Source: Pontiella desulfatans (GTDB lineage: Bacteria > Verrucomicrobiota > Kiritimatiellia > Kiritimatiellales > Pontiellaceae). From it: a stretch of DNA of 64,000 nucleotides. The stretch is taken from the NCBI RefSeq assembly GCF_900890425.1, contig NZ_CAAHFG010000004.1, forward strand, positions 428,798 through 492,797, written 5' to 3'. The notes under the pieces are model-generated. The model saw nothing but the letters and a program-made list of their open reading frames with translations, was not told the origin of the DNA and ran no database searches. Positions 42,175 to 50,431 of this stretch are shown one piece after another. The translations under genes were made by a program, and so were the position numbers. Numbering within the stretch: position 1 is the stretch's first letter; each line of letters begins with the position of its first letter.

Positions 42175-44172
42175 ATGGTTTTGCGGGTGGGTATTCTTGG
42201 GATGCTGCTGTGGTGCGGGACGGGTTTCGCGCAGTCCTACACCGATTTGGCCAAGGCCTTGGCGGAGACATCCGAAAAATCCGGGATCCACCGGCTCAAG
42301 GCGCAGGTGGCCCAGGCCGCCGTGCGGCGGCTCGAAACCGAAAAGCTCTCCGCAACCGAAAGGAAAAAACTCAAGGCCGAGGCGCTGGCGCTTTGCTCGG
42401 ATGTGCAGCTGGGGGCGATGGATCTTTGGTTCGGCGACTCGGTCGTGACCTGGGGGCGGTTGCTATTGCTCGAGGGCAACTGGAAGGAGGCGCGTTCCCT
42501 GCTCTGGGGCCAGGCCGAGGTGTTGCAGAACATCGAGAAAAACCTCGCGGCCAACGGGATTCCGGTTTCGTCCATCAGCCCGGTGGCGGGTTGCCGCCAT
42601 GCCCTCGGCGAGACCTACCGCATGGAATACGAAGCAACCAACCAGCTCGAACCGGCGATCGAGGCGCTCAAACATTTCTACAACGTCCAAATTAAATATG
42701 GGGACAGCCCGTGGGGAATGCAGGCGCAGCAAAAGGCGGAAGCCGCAAAGGCCTTTGTTGAAGGCCGGGGCAAAGAGGTGCGGATCGACCTTGGCCAACA
42801 CCGCGCCACCTTCGTTCGGAACAAGTTTAGGCTGGGGGCCCGGCTGACCGCCGAAGGAAACCATGGGGCCGCAGTGGATCAGGTTCTCGACGCCATCAAT
42901 TTTTTCCCGGAGTCGGGCCAAACCATCGAGGCCCTGCGCAATCTGGGTGTCTGTTTCCTGAACCTCGGGCGCGATGATGAGGCGATGGCCTCCGCGGAAT
43001 ACCTTTGCGAGCGGTTCGGCTCCGATACCAACGCACCCGTCGCCGTGCTCGGCATTGGGCGGCAATACATCGAGTCGGGCCATGAGGAAATGGGGGAAGG
43101 CGTTTTCGATCTCTATCTGGCTTCCTTCCCATCGGACGCCCGCCGCACCGATATCCTCTCCTATTTTGCGTGGAAGGCCTACAAGACCGGGGATTGGCCA
43201 GAGGCCATCAACCGCTTCCATCAGCTGGAAGCCGCGCTCCGCACCAAAGGGGAAACGGGCGCCGAGCTCCAAAAGGCGGTCTACATCCAGGCCAGCCGTT
43301 CCGCCGATCCCGCCCGGCTCGAGCAGTTCATTGCGGAATTCCCGGACTCCAACCTCGTGCCAACCGCGCTTGGGGAAAAGGCGCAGGCGCTTCTGGTGGC
43401 GGGCGCCTTCGATGCCGCCTTCCAGACCTTGGAAACCCTCGGCGAACGTTTTCCGGAAGCCGCCGCATCGCGCACCGCCTTGGCCGGCCTGATCGTCGCG
43501 GCCGTCGAGGCCGAACGGTTCGATATTGCCGGGCAGGTGCTCGACCGGATGCTCGCGGACCGGAAAGCCTATGGCCACGAGGTCTATCTTTCCACCGGCG
43601 AGGGTCTGCTTTCTGCCCAGCGCCATACGCTCGCCGAACGCGCATTCGCCGCCGTTCCGCTGAACGCCAAGCGGGCATTCGTTGAGCGCGCCCTGTATGG
43701 AACCGCCGCTGCGCAGTTTGGCCGCGGACAGTTCGGGCAGAGTTTCCAGACCCTGGAAACGCTGCTGGCGAAATATCCGAACAGCGGGCGCTATTTCGAT
43801 GCCCGCCTCATGCAGGCGCGTTCGTTGGTCCGGCTCGGCCGGATCAATGAAGCGGCGGAGCCCTATGGCGAAGTGGTTGCCCTGAAGCAGGACTATGCCG
43901 TGGCCTACGAGTGGGCGCAGGTGCTGCAGGAACCGGAGGAAAAACTCGCCGCCCTCCAGCGCATCGCCCTGCTGGCCGACCCCGACACCCTGGCCAACCG
44001 GCCGCTCATCGCCGATAGCATCGTCGCCAGCCTACCGATCGCTTTGGAGCTGCGGAAATACCAACTCGCCGTCGAAAGCTGCGACCAGTTCGAGGAACTC
44101 TTCCCCAAGCATGATCAACTCAACGTGGTGGCGGGATACCGGAAGGAGGCTGCCGATGCGCTGGCGCAATAG
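42175..44172 (+). CDS. Exported TPR-repeat protein at the head of the ExbBD operon
   Basis: 665 aa from ATG 42175 (TTG 42169 possible). The signal peptide is MVLRVGILGMLLWCGTGFAQ. The rest is helical tetratricopeptide-like repeats: TIEALRNLGVCFLNLGRDDE, PVAVLGIGRQYIESGHEEMG and GRYFDARLMQARSLVRLGRI are typical units. It is probably periplasmic and a scaffold for protein contacts. The downstream gene overlaps by 17 bases, and ExbB/ExbD follow, so it is likely a structural partner of the energised complex. It has no enzymatic motif. Confidence 0.8.
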   Translation: MVLRVGILGMLLWCGTGFAQSYTDLAKALAETSEKSGIHRLKAQVAQAAVRRLETEKLSATERKKLKAEALALCSDVQLGAMDLWFGDSVVTWGRLLLLEGNWKEARSLLWGQAEVLQNIEKNLAANGIPVSSISPVAGCRHALGETYRMEYEATNQLEPAIEALKHFYNVQIKYGDSPWGMQAQQKAEAAKAFVEGRGKEVRIDLGQHRATFVRNKFRLGARLTAEGNHGAAVDQVLDAINFFPESGQTIEALRNLGVCFLNLGRDDEAMASAEYLCERFGSDTNAPVAVLGIGRQYIESGHEEMGEGVFDLYLASFPSDARRTDILSYFAWKAYKTGDWPEAINRFHQLEAALRTKGETGAELQKAVYIQASRSADPARLEQFIAEFPDSNLVPTALGEKAQALLVAGAFDAAFQTLETLGERFPEAAASRTALAGLIVAAVEAERFDIAGQVLDRMLADRKAYGHEVYLSTGEGLLSAQRHTLAERAFAAVPLNAKRAFVERALYGTAAAQFGRGQFGQSFQTLETLLAKYPNSGRYFDARLMQARSLVRLGRINEAAEPYGEVVALKQDYAVAYEWAQVLQEPEEKLAALQRIALLADPDTLANRPLIADSIVASLPIALELRKYQLAVESCDQFEELFPKHDQLNVVAGYRKEAADALAQ

Positions 44173-44836
44173 CCTTCTGCTTCTGCTCTTGGCGGGTTCC
44201 GCCGAGGCCGCCTATGTCGTCACCCAATCCGGCCGGCAGATCAACGGCACGCAAATCAGCGCCGCCGAAGATGGTTCAGTTACGCTTGTTACTGCAACCG
44301 GCCAGAAGATGACCTTCCGGAAAGGGCAGTATCGTTCCGCATCCGCCGATCGGCCGCCGGAGCTGGCGCAGGCGGAAAGGCTCCTGCTCGAAGGGCAGGG
44401 CGAAAAGGCCGTTCCCTTGCTGGAAATAGTGAAGGCCGACTGCCGCTTCCTGGCGTGGGACCAAAATGCGATCCTCCTGCTGGCCAACCACTACTATGCG
44501 ACCGGGCAGTTTGCCCAGGCCGCCACCGAGTTCCAACGGTTGGAAAAACAGGATGCGGATGTTCAGGCCAAGTTAAGGGAAGCCATGGTCAAATCCGGCC
44601 AGACCGGTTCGGTGCTCCCTGTTTTGGAGCAGGATATCGCCACGGGAACTCGCGAGGCGGCGGCCCAGGCCTATCTCATGCGCGGCGACCTCAAGGCCGC
44701 CCAAGGCGACACCCAAGGCGCGCGCCGCGACTGGCTCAAGGTCGCCACCTTTTTCAAGGCACAACAGGAACTCGCAAAAACGGCGGAACAAAAACTCGGA
44801 CAACAGGAGGATTTGCCACAAAAGAACGCAAAGTAA
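44156..44836 (+). CDS. Secreted small protein with TPR-like region
   Basis: 226 aa from ATG 44156 with AGGAGG 7 bases upstream, inside the end of the TPR gene. The signal peptide is MRWRNSLLLLLLAGSAEAAY. A short SH3-like beta segment follows (YVVTQSGRQINGTQISAAED), then helical repeats (ILLLANHYYATGQFAQAATE). The last residues, PQKNAK, are encoded by the start of a dispersed acgcaaag word repeat (44815-44884), so the native C-terminus may have been replaced. It probably works with the preceding TPR protein in the periplasm. Confidence 0.7.
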   Translation: MRWRNSLLLLLLAGSAEAAYVVTQSGRQINGTQISAAEDGSVTLVTATGQKMTFRKGQYRSASADRPPELAQAERLLLEGQGEKAVPLLEIVKADCRFLAWDQNAILLLANHYYATGQFAQAATEFQRLEKQDADVQAKLREAMVKSGQTGSVLPVLEQDIATGTREAAAQAYLMRGDLKAAQGDTQGARRDWLKVATFFKAQQELAKTAEQKLGQQEDLPQKNAK

Positions 44837-44884
44837 GCAAAGACCTATTCTCTGGGTTCTTTGCGCTCTCTCGTGGCTAATCGT
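44815..44884. repeat. Inverted word repeat overlapping a stop codon
   Basis: The left arm gccacaaaagaacgcaaag and the right arm ctttgcgctctctcgtggct are imperfect reverse complements. The stop codon of the 226-aa gene lies inside the left arm. Same word class as the repeats at 9859, 46621 and 55130. Confidence 0.6.
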
Positions 44885-44905
44885 TTTTAAGAAGGAGAAG
44901 TGGGT

Positions 44906-45649
44906 ATGAAACGGATGATGTTGGTTTTGCTAGTGTGCGCGGCCCCTGTGTTTGCGCAGGAGGTGGTGAAGAGCGAGGCGGTGGCGACGGCCGAGGCCGC
45001 GCCGGAGGAGGTTTCCGGCTTCATGGATGTCGTCAAGGGCGGCGGCGGGTTCGGGATGGCGCTTTGGATCGGGCTGGCCGGGCTGTCGCTGGCGGCGGGC
45101 ACCTTGATCGTCGATTCGGTCATCAACATTCGCGAGTCGAAGATTATTCCCAAGACGCTGGTGTCGCTCGTGCGCGAGGCGATCGACGAGGGGAGCCTGA
45201 AAAAGGCGGCGCAACGCTGCAAGGACGTGCCGGGGCCATACTCCAATATTCTGCTGGCCGGGTTTGAAAACGTTGAGGATGGTTTCGAGACCGCGCAGGA
45301 GGCCATCGGCATCGCCGCCGACATGGAGAGCGAAAAGATGCTCCAGCGCGTCAACTATCTCAACGTGGTCGGCAACCTGGCCCCGATGCTCGGCCTGCTC
45401 GGCACGGTGCAGGGGATGATCCTCGCCTTTGCTACGCTCGGCACCACCTCCGGCGCGGCCAAGAACGCGCTGCTCGCCATCAACATTTCGCAGGCGCTCT
45501 ACACCACCGCCGCCGGGCTCGTCATCGCCGTTCCGGCCATCGGCTCCTACTTCTTTTTCCGCAACCGCGCCGCCAAGGTCATCCTCACCATGGAAAGCCT
45601 GACCATGGAGGTCATGAAGGGACTTAAGAATAAGGAGACAAACCACTAA
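44906..45649 (+). CDS. exbB: MotA/TolQ/ExbB proton channel protein
   Basis: 247 aa from ATG 44906, AAGGAG 8 bases upstream. An N-terminal signal-like segment (MKRMMLVLLVCAAPVFAQ) is followed by three membrane helices in the ExbB arrangement: FGMALWIGLAGLSLAAGTLI, then a long cytoplasmic region, NYLNVVGNLAPMLGLLGTVQ and INISQALYTTAAGLVIAVPA. The APMLGLLGTVQGMI and ALYTTAAGL motifs are diagnostic of the family. It forms the pentameric channel with ExbD. The extra N-terminal signal segment is common in ExbB of PVC and delta-type bacteria. Confidence 0.95.
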   Translation: MKRMMLVLLVCAAPVFAQEVVKSEAVATAEAAPEEVSGFMDVVKGGGGFGMALWIGLAGLSLAAGTLIVDSVINIRESKIIPKTLVSLVREAIDEGSLKKAAQRCKDVPGPYSNILLAGFENVEDGFETAQEAIGIAADMESEKMLQRVNYLNVVGNLAPMLGLLGTVQGMILAFATLGTTSGAAKNALLAINISQALYTTAAGLVIAVPAIGSYFFFRNRAAKVILTMESLTMEVMKGLKNKETNH

Positions 45650-45651
45650 TC

Positions 45652-45716
45652 CACGCTAATGGACACTAATCAGCCATAAAGATAATTAGTGCTGATTAGT
45701 GAAAATTAGTGGTTAA
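45652..45716. repeat. Inverted word repeat, cactaatcag family, within the operon
   Basis: cactaatcag and ctgattagtg, with outer words ctaatgg and aattagtgg, form an imperfect stem in the 73-base gap between exbB and the first exbD. It belongs to the dispersed intergenic class and probably folds in the mRNA. Confidence 0.6.
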
Positions 45717-45722
45717 AGAAGC

Positions 45723-46157
45723 ATGAGAAGGAGTTTCCAGAAAGGAGGTAACGGCGGCATCAACATGACGCCGATGATCGACGTGGTGTTCCAGATGATC
45801 ATTTTCTTCGTCTGCACGGCGCAGCTGGAGCAGGAAATGTTTTCGGAATTCATCAACCTGCCCGACTCGCCCAACGCCCCCTCGATGGCGCAGGAAAAAG
45901 ATCCCCGCACCATCACCATTGAAGTCGATGAAAAAGGGAAGGTCTCCATCGCCCGGACGGCTTTGACCATGGCCAGGCTCCGGAGCGTGTTGAACAAGAC
46001 CGTCGCCGACTATGGAAAACACGGAATCACGATTCCAATCCTGATTCGCGCGGATGCCGGCGTGCAGCACAGCCACGTAAAGAACGTGATGGATATCTGC
46101 ACGTCATCCGGCCTCTACAAAATCGCATTCGTTGCCGTAAAGGACAGTATTGATTAA
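45723..46157 (+). CDS. exbD: ExbD/TolR-family protein, first copy
   Basis: 144 aa. One N-terminal membrane helix with the ExbD signature GGINMTPMIDVVFQMIIFF (the Asp in TPMIDVVF is the proton-carrying residue). The periplasmic domain ends in MDICTSSGLYKIAFVAVKD, the usual last helix and strand. Paired with a second, diverged ExbD immediately downstream; two ExbD per ExbB are common in this lineage. It works with ExbB to use the proton motive force. Confidence 0.93.
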   Translation: MRRSFQKGGNGGINMTPMIDVVFQMIIFFVCTAQLEQEMFSEFINLPDSPNAPSMAQEKDPRTITIEVDEKGKVSIARTALTMARLRSVLNKTVADYGKHGITIPILIRADAGVQHSHVKNVMDICTSSGLYKIAFVAVKDSID

Positions 46158-46184
46158 CCGCGAAGGAACGCAAAGAACGCAAGA

Positions 46185-46601
46185 ATGAGACGGAAGAAGA
46201 CCAGAAGATTTGCAGGAACCAACGAAGAAATCGAACTATCGATGACGCCGATGATCGATGTGGTGTTCCAGTTGCTGATCTATTTCCTGGTGACGTTCAG
46301 CACGGCGGATATCCTGGCGCATCTGGACATTTCCCGACCATCGCCGGATGCGGCGCAGAAACAGCAACCTCCCGCCGATATGATCCGTGTTGCGGTGCTT
46401 CCCCAGGGTTTCGCGATCAACGGTAGGGAAGTCACGGAGGAGGAGCTCTCCGTAATGTTAAGGAAGCTGGCCAGCGTCAGCACCCGGCAAACGGTGCTCG
46501 TCTCCTGCGACGACCAGTCGCTCCACGGGCGCCTCATCAAAGCCCTGGACCTGTGCGCCGAAAACAAACTCACACAGATTTCAGTCATGAGCGGGAAATA
46601 G
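46185..46601 (+). CDS. exbD: ExbD/TolR-family protein, second copy
   Basis: 138 aa. The N-terminus is very basic (MRRKKTRRFAGT), then ELSMTPMIDVVFQLLIYFLV with the conserved Asp. The periplasmic domain has GREVTEEELSVMLRKLA and ends LDLCAENKLTQISVMSG. It is about as long as the first copy but clearly diverged, so the two may form a heteromer. A short acgcaaag word lies between the two genes. Confidence 0.93.
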   Translation: MRRKKTRRFAGTNEEIELSMTPMIDVVFQLLIYFLVTFSTADILAHLDISRPSPDAAQKQQPPADMIRVAVLPQGFAINGREVTEEELSVMLRKLASVSTRQTVLVSCDDQSLHGRLIKALDLCAENKLTQISVMSGK

Positions 46602-46620
46602 GATGAGCCACAAGAATATG

Positions 46621-46688
46621 TATGACCGCAAAGACGCGAAGACGAAAAGGTTCAGGAGTCTTCGTTTCTTCGCGTCTTTGCGGTCATC
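46621..46688. repeat. Inverted repeat, accgcaaagacgcgaag family, with perfect 21-bp arms
   Basis: atgaccgcaaagacgcgaag plus a (46622-46642) is the exact reverse complement of 46667-46687. The loop is 24 bases. It is the best-preserved copy of the family in the window and lies between the second exbD and the TonB-like gene. Confidence 0.8.
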
Positions 46689-46697
46689 GATAAACCC

Positions 46698-48200
46698 ATG
46701 AGCAGAAGCGGGAACAGTTTAATCAGCAAGATCGGTGGCCCGGCGGTTTCGGTGGTGGTGCATGGGATCATCTTCGTGGTGCTGCTGAAGGTGCTGGTCT
46801 TCCATGCCCCGGAGGAGGAGCGGGCCATCGACGTGCAGGTGGTGGAGGAACAGGTTCGGGAATTGGACAAGATCGAGCGCGAGGTGGAAAAGGCGGAGGA
46901 AATCGAGACCGAGGAAGAACTGCTGGAGGCGCCGGAAGAACTGGCCGATGAGCTGCCGCCGGATGACGGGCTTCAGGATTCCATGCTGGAGTCGGAGCTG
47001 GACTTAAGCGGGTTGGATTCGGTGGCGGAGATCGAAAGTCCGTTGGTGATCAAGGGGCTGATGGTCGGGCGCTCGGCAGCGGGGCGCAAAAAGCTATTGC
47101 GTGAATTTGGCGGGCGCTATGGCGGGCAGGCCGAAAAGGCAGTGCTCAAGGGATTGGACTGGCTGCAGACGGTGCAGAGCGAGGACGGCTCGTGGGGCGT
47201 GGGAAAAAGCAAGAGCATGACCGCCAAACAGGAACGGGCGCGGTTGACAGGATTGGCGCTGCTCAGCTATCTCGCCCATGGCGAAACGTCGCAGTCGGAA
47301 CAATATGGCGGGACGGTGCAACGCGCCATCGAGTATCTACTGGATGAACAGGATCCAGCAACCGGTCGCTTTTGCCCGCTCTCGAAAACGGTTGGTTCGC
47401 ACGACGACATCGGGGTCTATGGCCACGCCATTGCCACCTATGCGCTGTCGGAAGCGTTCGCCTTGACCCGCTCCCCGGCATTGAGGCAACCGGTTGAAAG
47501 GGCGGTGGAAGTGATTATCGACGGACAGCAGGCCGGCGGAGGGTGGGACCACCGCTACCAGCACGACAAGTGGAGCGATCTTTCGGTCGGTGGCTGGCAG
47601 GTGCAGGCGCTCAAGGCGGCACAGTCGGCCGAGGTTCAGGTTGAAGGCATCGGTGAGGCACTGGCCAAGTCGGTTCCCTTTGTGCAGGGCATGCACGCGA
47701 AGGAGGGCCAATTCTATTATCGCCTCGGCAACAAGACGCCCAACGCCGATCTCGACTATATGACCGGCGTGGCGGTGCTCTGCCTTCAACTAGCCGGGCA
47801 GGGCGATGCGGAGGAGGTCAAGGCCGGGCTTGCTTTTCTCAAGGACAAGGAGTGCTCCGACTGGGACGAGGGCTGGGAAAAGACCGGCAAGAACAAGAGC
47901 TTCAACATTGCCTACGAGTGGTACTACAACACGCAGGCCATTTTCCAGAAGGGCGGTTCCAAATGGTCGAGCTGGAACAACCGGTTTGCGCCGATGCTCA
48001 TCGAGGCGCAGGATGCCTCCGGCGCCTGGAAGCCGCCCTCGGAGGCCGGTGAAGCCGTGTCGAAGGACATCATCTATACGACCGGCTTTTGCACATTGTC
48101 GCTACAGGTCTACTATCGTATCCTACCTTCTTTCAAGAAGGTGGCCGGCACGGACGAGCACTTTGCATTCGAGAACGATGTGAAGATCGAAATTTATTAA
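46698..48200 (+). CDS. TonB-like N-terminus fused to a squalene-cyclase-like alpha/alpha repeat domain
   Basis: 500 aa. Residues 1-100 look like TonB or TolA: a membrane helix (AVSVVVHGIIFVVLLKVLVF) and then an acidic, extended periplasmic stretch (REVEKAEEIETEEELLEAPE). There is no TonB C-terminal domain. Instead residues 140-480 carry prenyltransferase/squalene-cyclase-type repeats: VLKGLDWLQTVQSEDGSWGV (DGSWG at 163-167), YGHAIATYALSEAFAL, IIDGQQAGGGWDHRYQH and MLIEAQDASGAWKP. Catalytic DxDD- or VSDCTAE-type cyclase motifs are not seen, so it may bind and not cyclise. It follows ExbB-ExbD-ExbD, which should energise it. This fusion is the oddest protein in the window. Confidence 0.8.
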   Translation: MSRSGNSLISKIGGPAVSVVVHGIIFVVLLKVLVFHAPEEERAIDVQVVEEQVRELDKIEREVEKAEEIETEEELLEAPEELADELPPDDGLQDSMLESELDLSGLDSVAEIESPLVIKGLMVGRSAAGRKKLLREFGGRYGGQAEKAVLKGLDWLQTVQSEDGSWGVGKSKSMTAKQERARLTGLALLSYLAHGETSQSEQYGGTVQRAIEYLLDEQDPATGRFCPLSKTVGSHDDIGVYGHAIATYALSEAFALTRSPALRQPVERAVEVIIDGQQAGGGWDHRYQHDKWSDLSVGGWQVQALKAAQSAEVQVEGIGEALAKSVPFVQGMHAKEGQFYYRLGNKTPNADLDYMTGVAVLCLQLAGQGDAEEVKAGLAFLKDKECSDWDEGWEKTGKNKSFNIAYEWYYNTQAIFQKGGSKWSSWNNRFAPMLIEAQDASGAWKPPSEAGEAVSKDIIYTTGFCTLSLQVYYRILPSFKKVAGTDEHFAFENDVKIEIY

Positions 48201-48217
48201 GGGAGCGGGAGAGCGTG

Positions 48218-50431
48218 ATGGAAGGGCTAATTATATTGCTGGTATTCGTGGTGTTTGTTTTGCCGCTGATCCTTTCCATCGTGGCCTTGGTCAAAGTGAC
48301 TTCGTTGCGGCGGGATTACGAGGCCAGCCGAAGGGCGGAACAAATTCCGCCGGCCTGGAAAGAGCCGCCTCTACCGGAAGAAACGCCGGCAAAAGAGATT
48401 CCGGATGCGTTCAAGGTTCCGGAACCCGTTGTGTCGCCTCCCCCCATTCGCCCGGCGGCGGCCAAACCGCCACCGGCCGCCCCGAAGCCACCCAAGCCAA
48501 AAGCCGGAATCGAATTCATGCTCGGCGGCAAGGCGGCGAGCTTTGCCGGGATTGCCATATTGGTGATCGGCATTGTCCTGCTGGTCGGCTACTCGATCCA
48601 GCAGGGCTGGATTGGCCCGGGCACACGGATCATTCTCGGCCTTCTCTGCGGCGGGGCGATGGTTGGAATTGGCCATTTCGTGGAGCGGAAGGACGACCGC
48701 TACCAGCTGTTCGCACGCGTCCTGACCGGCGGTGGCGGGGCACTCTTCTATTTCTGTGTTTTCGCCGCCTACAGCATCTATCAGCTGATCGGTGTCTGGA
48801 TGGCGGGTGTTGGGTTGGTGGCCAGCGCCTTCGCGGTGTTTGGCTTGGCCATGGCCTACCGCTCCCAAGCGGTCGGCGTGCTGGGCGTGCTCGGTGCGTT
48901 CATCACCCCCCTGTTGATCGGCGGCGACTTCGATAAGGGCGTCTTTCCGCTGGTCTACATCGCCGTCATCAACGCGCCCGTCATTCTGCTCGGCATCAAG
49001 CGCAACTGGCAGGTGCTATACAACCTCTCGTTCGTGCTCACCGTCATCATCTTCTGCATCTGGCTGGATTGGTTCGGGCGCAGCGAATGGTGGATTGGCC
49101 TGGCGTTTGCCGTCGGCTACTTCCTCGAATATGCCGCCCTCGGCCTGCTGAAGCTGCGCTGCGAGCAGCGGATTGCCGGACGCCGCATCGATATTGTCCG
49201 TTTGTTGCTGGCCTCGCTGTTGTTGCTCGGTGCGGTCTATTGGATCCTCGACGATGCCGGCATGGACGGATGGCTCGGAACCGCCTTCCTGGCCATGGCG
49301 TTGCTTCACATCGGCCTCGCGGCCTTCGCCTTCAAGGTGCTGGCGCGCTTCAACGAGGAAATCCTCGCCTTCCTCGCCGGAGGGCTTGTCTTTGCCACGC
49401 TCGCACTCCCCGCGCAGCTCGATGGCGAATGGGTATCGCTGGGCTGGGCCATCGAAGGCGTCGTGCTGGCCTGGTTCGCCGGCCGGGTACGTTCCCGCCT
49501 GTTGCAATGCGCGGCCTTCCTGCTGGGCTTCTTCGGCATCATGAAATCGCTGGTGTTCGATGTTTCGTTGCACGATGCCCCCGGCAACCTGTTCCTGAAT
49601 GCCCGCTTCATGGTCGGCCTTCTTTCCGCCGCGCTCCTCGGCGTCCAGGGCTGGCTGGCCGGCCGCTTCGACGACGAGACAACGCCCAAGTGGCAGGAGG
49701 GCCTCTGGTGGGTCGCCGTGCTCTCGGCGCTGGCCGTATTCTTCGCCGACACCTTCTGGACCATCGGCCCCGACGAGGCGCTGGCCTGGGTGATGACCTC
49801 CTTGGCGCTGCTGGTGGCCGGCGCGGCTCTCGTCTATTTCATGCCCGCCCAATCATCGCTTCAGTTGCTGGGCGGAATCCTGCTGATCCTGGTTCCGCTG
49901 AAGCTCTTCCTGCTCGACTCGTGGATCGGCTTCGATGTCGGCGGCTACCGCATGCGCGCCTTCGCCAACCCGGCGGTCTACATCCAGCTGTTTGCCCTCG
50001 CCGTGGTCGCCTTCCTTTTGCCGCGCCGCATGGCCGGCAACAGCGCCACCTACATGCTGCCCTCGCCCGACTTTTCCACCCTGCTCAACATCCTTTCGCT
50101 GGCCGGCGCCCTCGGGGTGCTGACCATCGAGCTCTTCCGGATCTCGAACGACTGGGCCGGCACGGCCGTCACCATACTCTGGGCGGTGAGTGCCATCACG
50201 TTGACCATCTTTGGCCTTGCCCGCCGCCGCCGCGCGCACCGCTATTTCGGTCTCATCCTGATCGGCCTCACCACGCTCAAGGTGCTGGTCGTCGATTCTT
50301 CCGAGCTGAAAGGGCTCGAACGCATCTCGGCCTTCATCGTCACCGGCGTGCTTCTGCTGCTCCTCTCCTTCGCCTACCAAAAGGCCTCCGCCTATTTCCA
50401 TTCCTTGGAGGACAACAATGAAGAAATCTAA
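48218..50431 (+). CDS. DUF2339-family polytopic membrane protein
   Basis: 737 aa from ATG 48218 (GTG at 48215 also possible). The first helix, IILLVFVVFVLPLILSIVAL, is followed by a coiled and Pro-rich cytoplasmic stretch (IRPAAAKPPPAAPKPPKPKA) and the conserved FMLGGKAASFAGIAILVIGI start of the DUF2339 core. About 20 further helices follow, and the end is FIVTGVLLLLLSFAYQKASA, as in this family. Family members often stand beside DUF3999 genes, as here. The function is not established; the operon context suggests an envelope role linked to the ExbBD complex. Confidence 0.88.
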   Translation: MEGLIILLVFVVFVLPLILSIVALVKVTSLRRDYEASRRAEQIPPAWKEPPLPEETPAKEIPDAFKVPEPVVSPPPIRPAAAKPPPAAPKPPKPKAGIEFMLGGKAASFAGIAILVIGIVLLVGYSIQQGWIGPGTRIILGLLCGGAMVGIGHFVERKDDRYQLFARVLTGGGGALFYFCVFAAYSIYQLIGVWMAGVGLVASAFAVFGLAMAYRSQAVGVLGVLGAFITPLLIGGDFDKGVFPLVYIAVINAPVILLGIKRNWQVLYNLSFVLTVIIFCIWLDWFGRSEWWIGLAFAVGYFLEYAALGLLKLRCEQRIAGRRIDIVRLLLASLLLLGAVYWILDDAGMDGWLGTAFLAMALLHIGLAAFAFKVLARFNEEILAFLAGGLVFATLALPAQLDGEWVSLGWAIEGVVLAWFAGRVRSRLLQCAAFLLGFFGIMKSLVFDVSLHDAPGNLFLNARFMVGLLSAALLGVQGWLAGRFDDETTPKWQEGLWWVAVLSALAVFFADTFWTIGPDEALAWVMTSLALLVAGAALVYFMPAQSSLQLLGGILLILVPLKLFLLDSWIGFDVGGYRMRAFANPAVYIQLFALAVVAFLLPRRMAGNSATYMLPSPDFSTLLNILSLAGALGVLTIELFRISNDWAGTAVTILWAVSAITLTIFGLARRRRAHRYFGLILIGLTTLKVLVVDSSELKGLERISAFIVTGVLLLLLSFAYQKASAYFHSLEDNNEEI

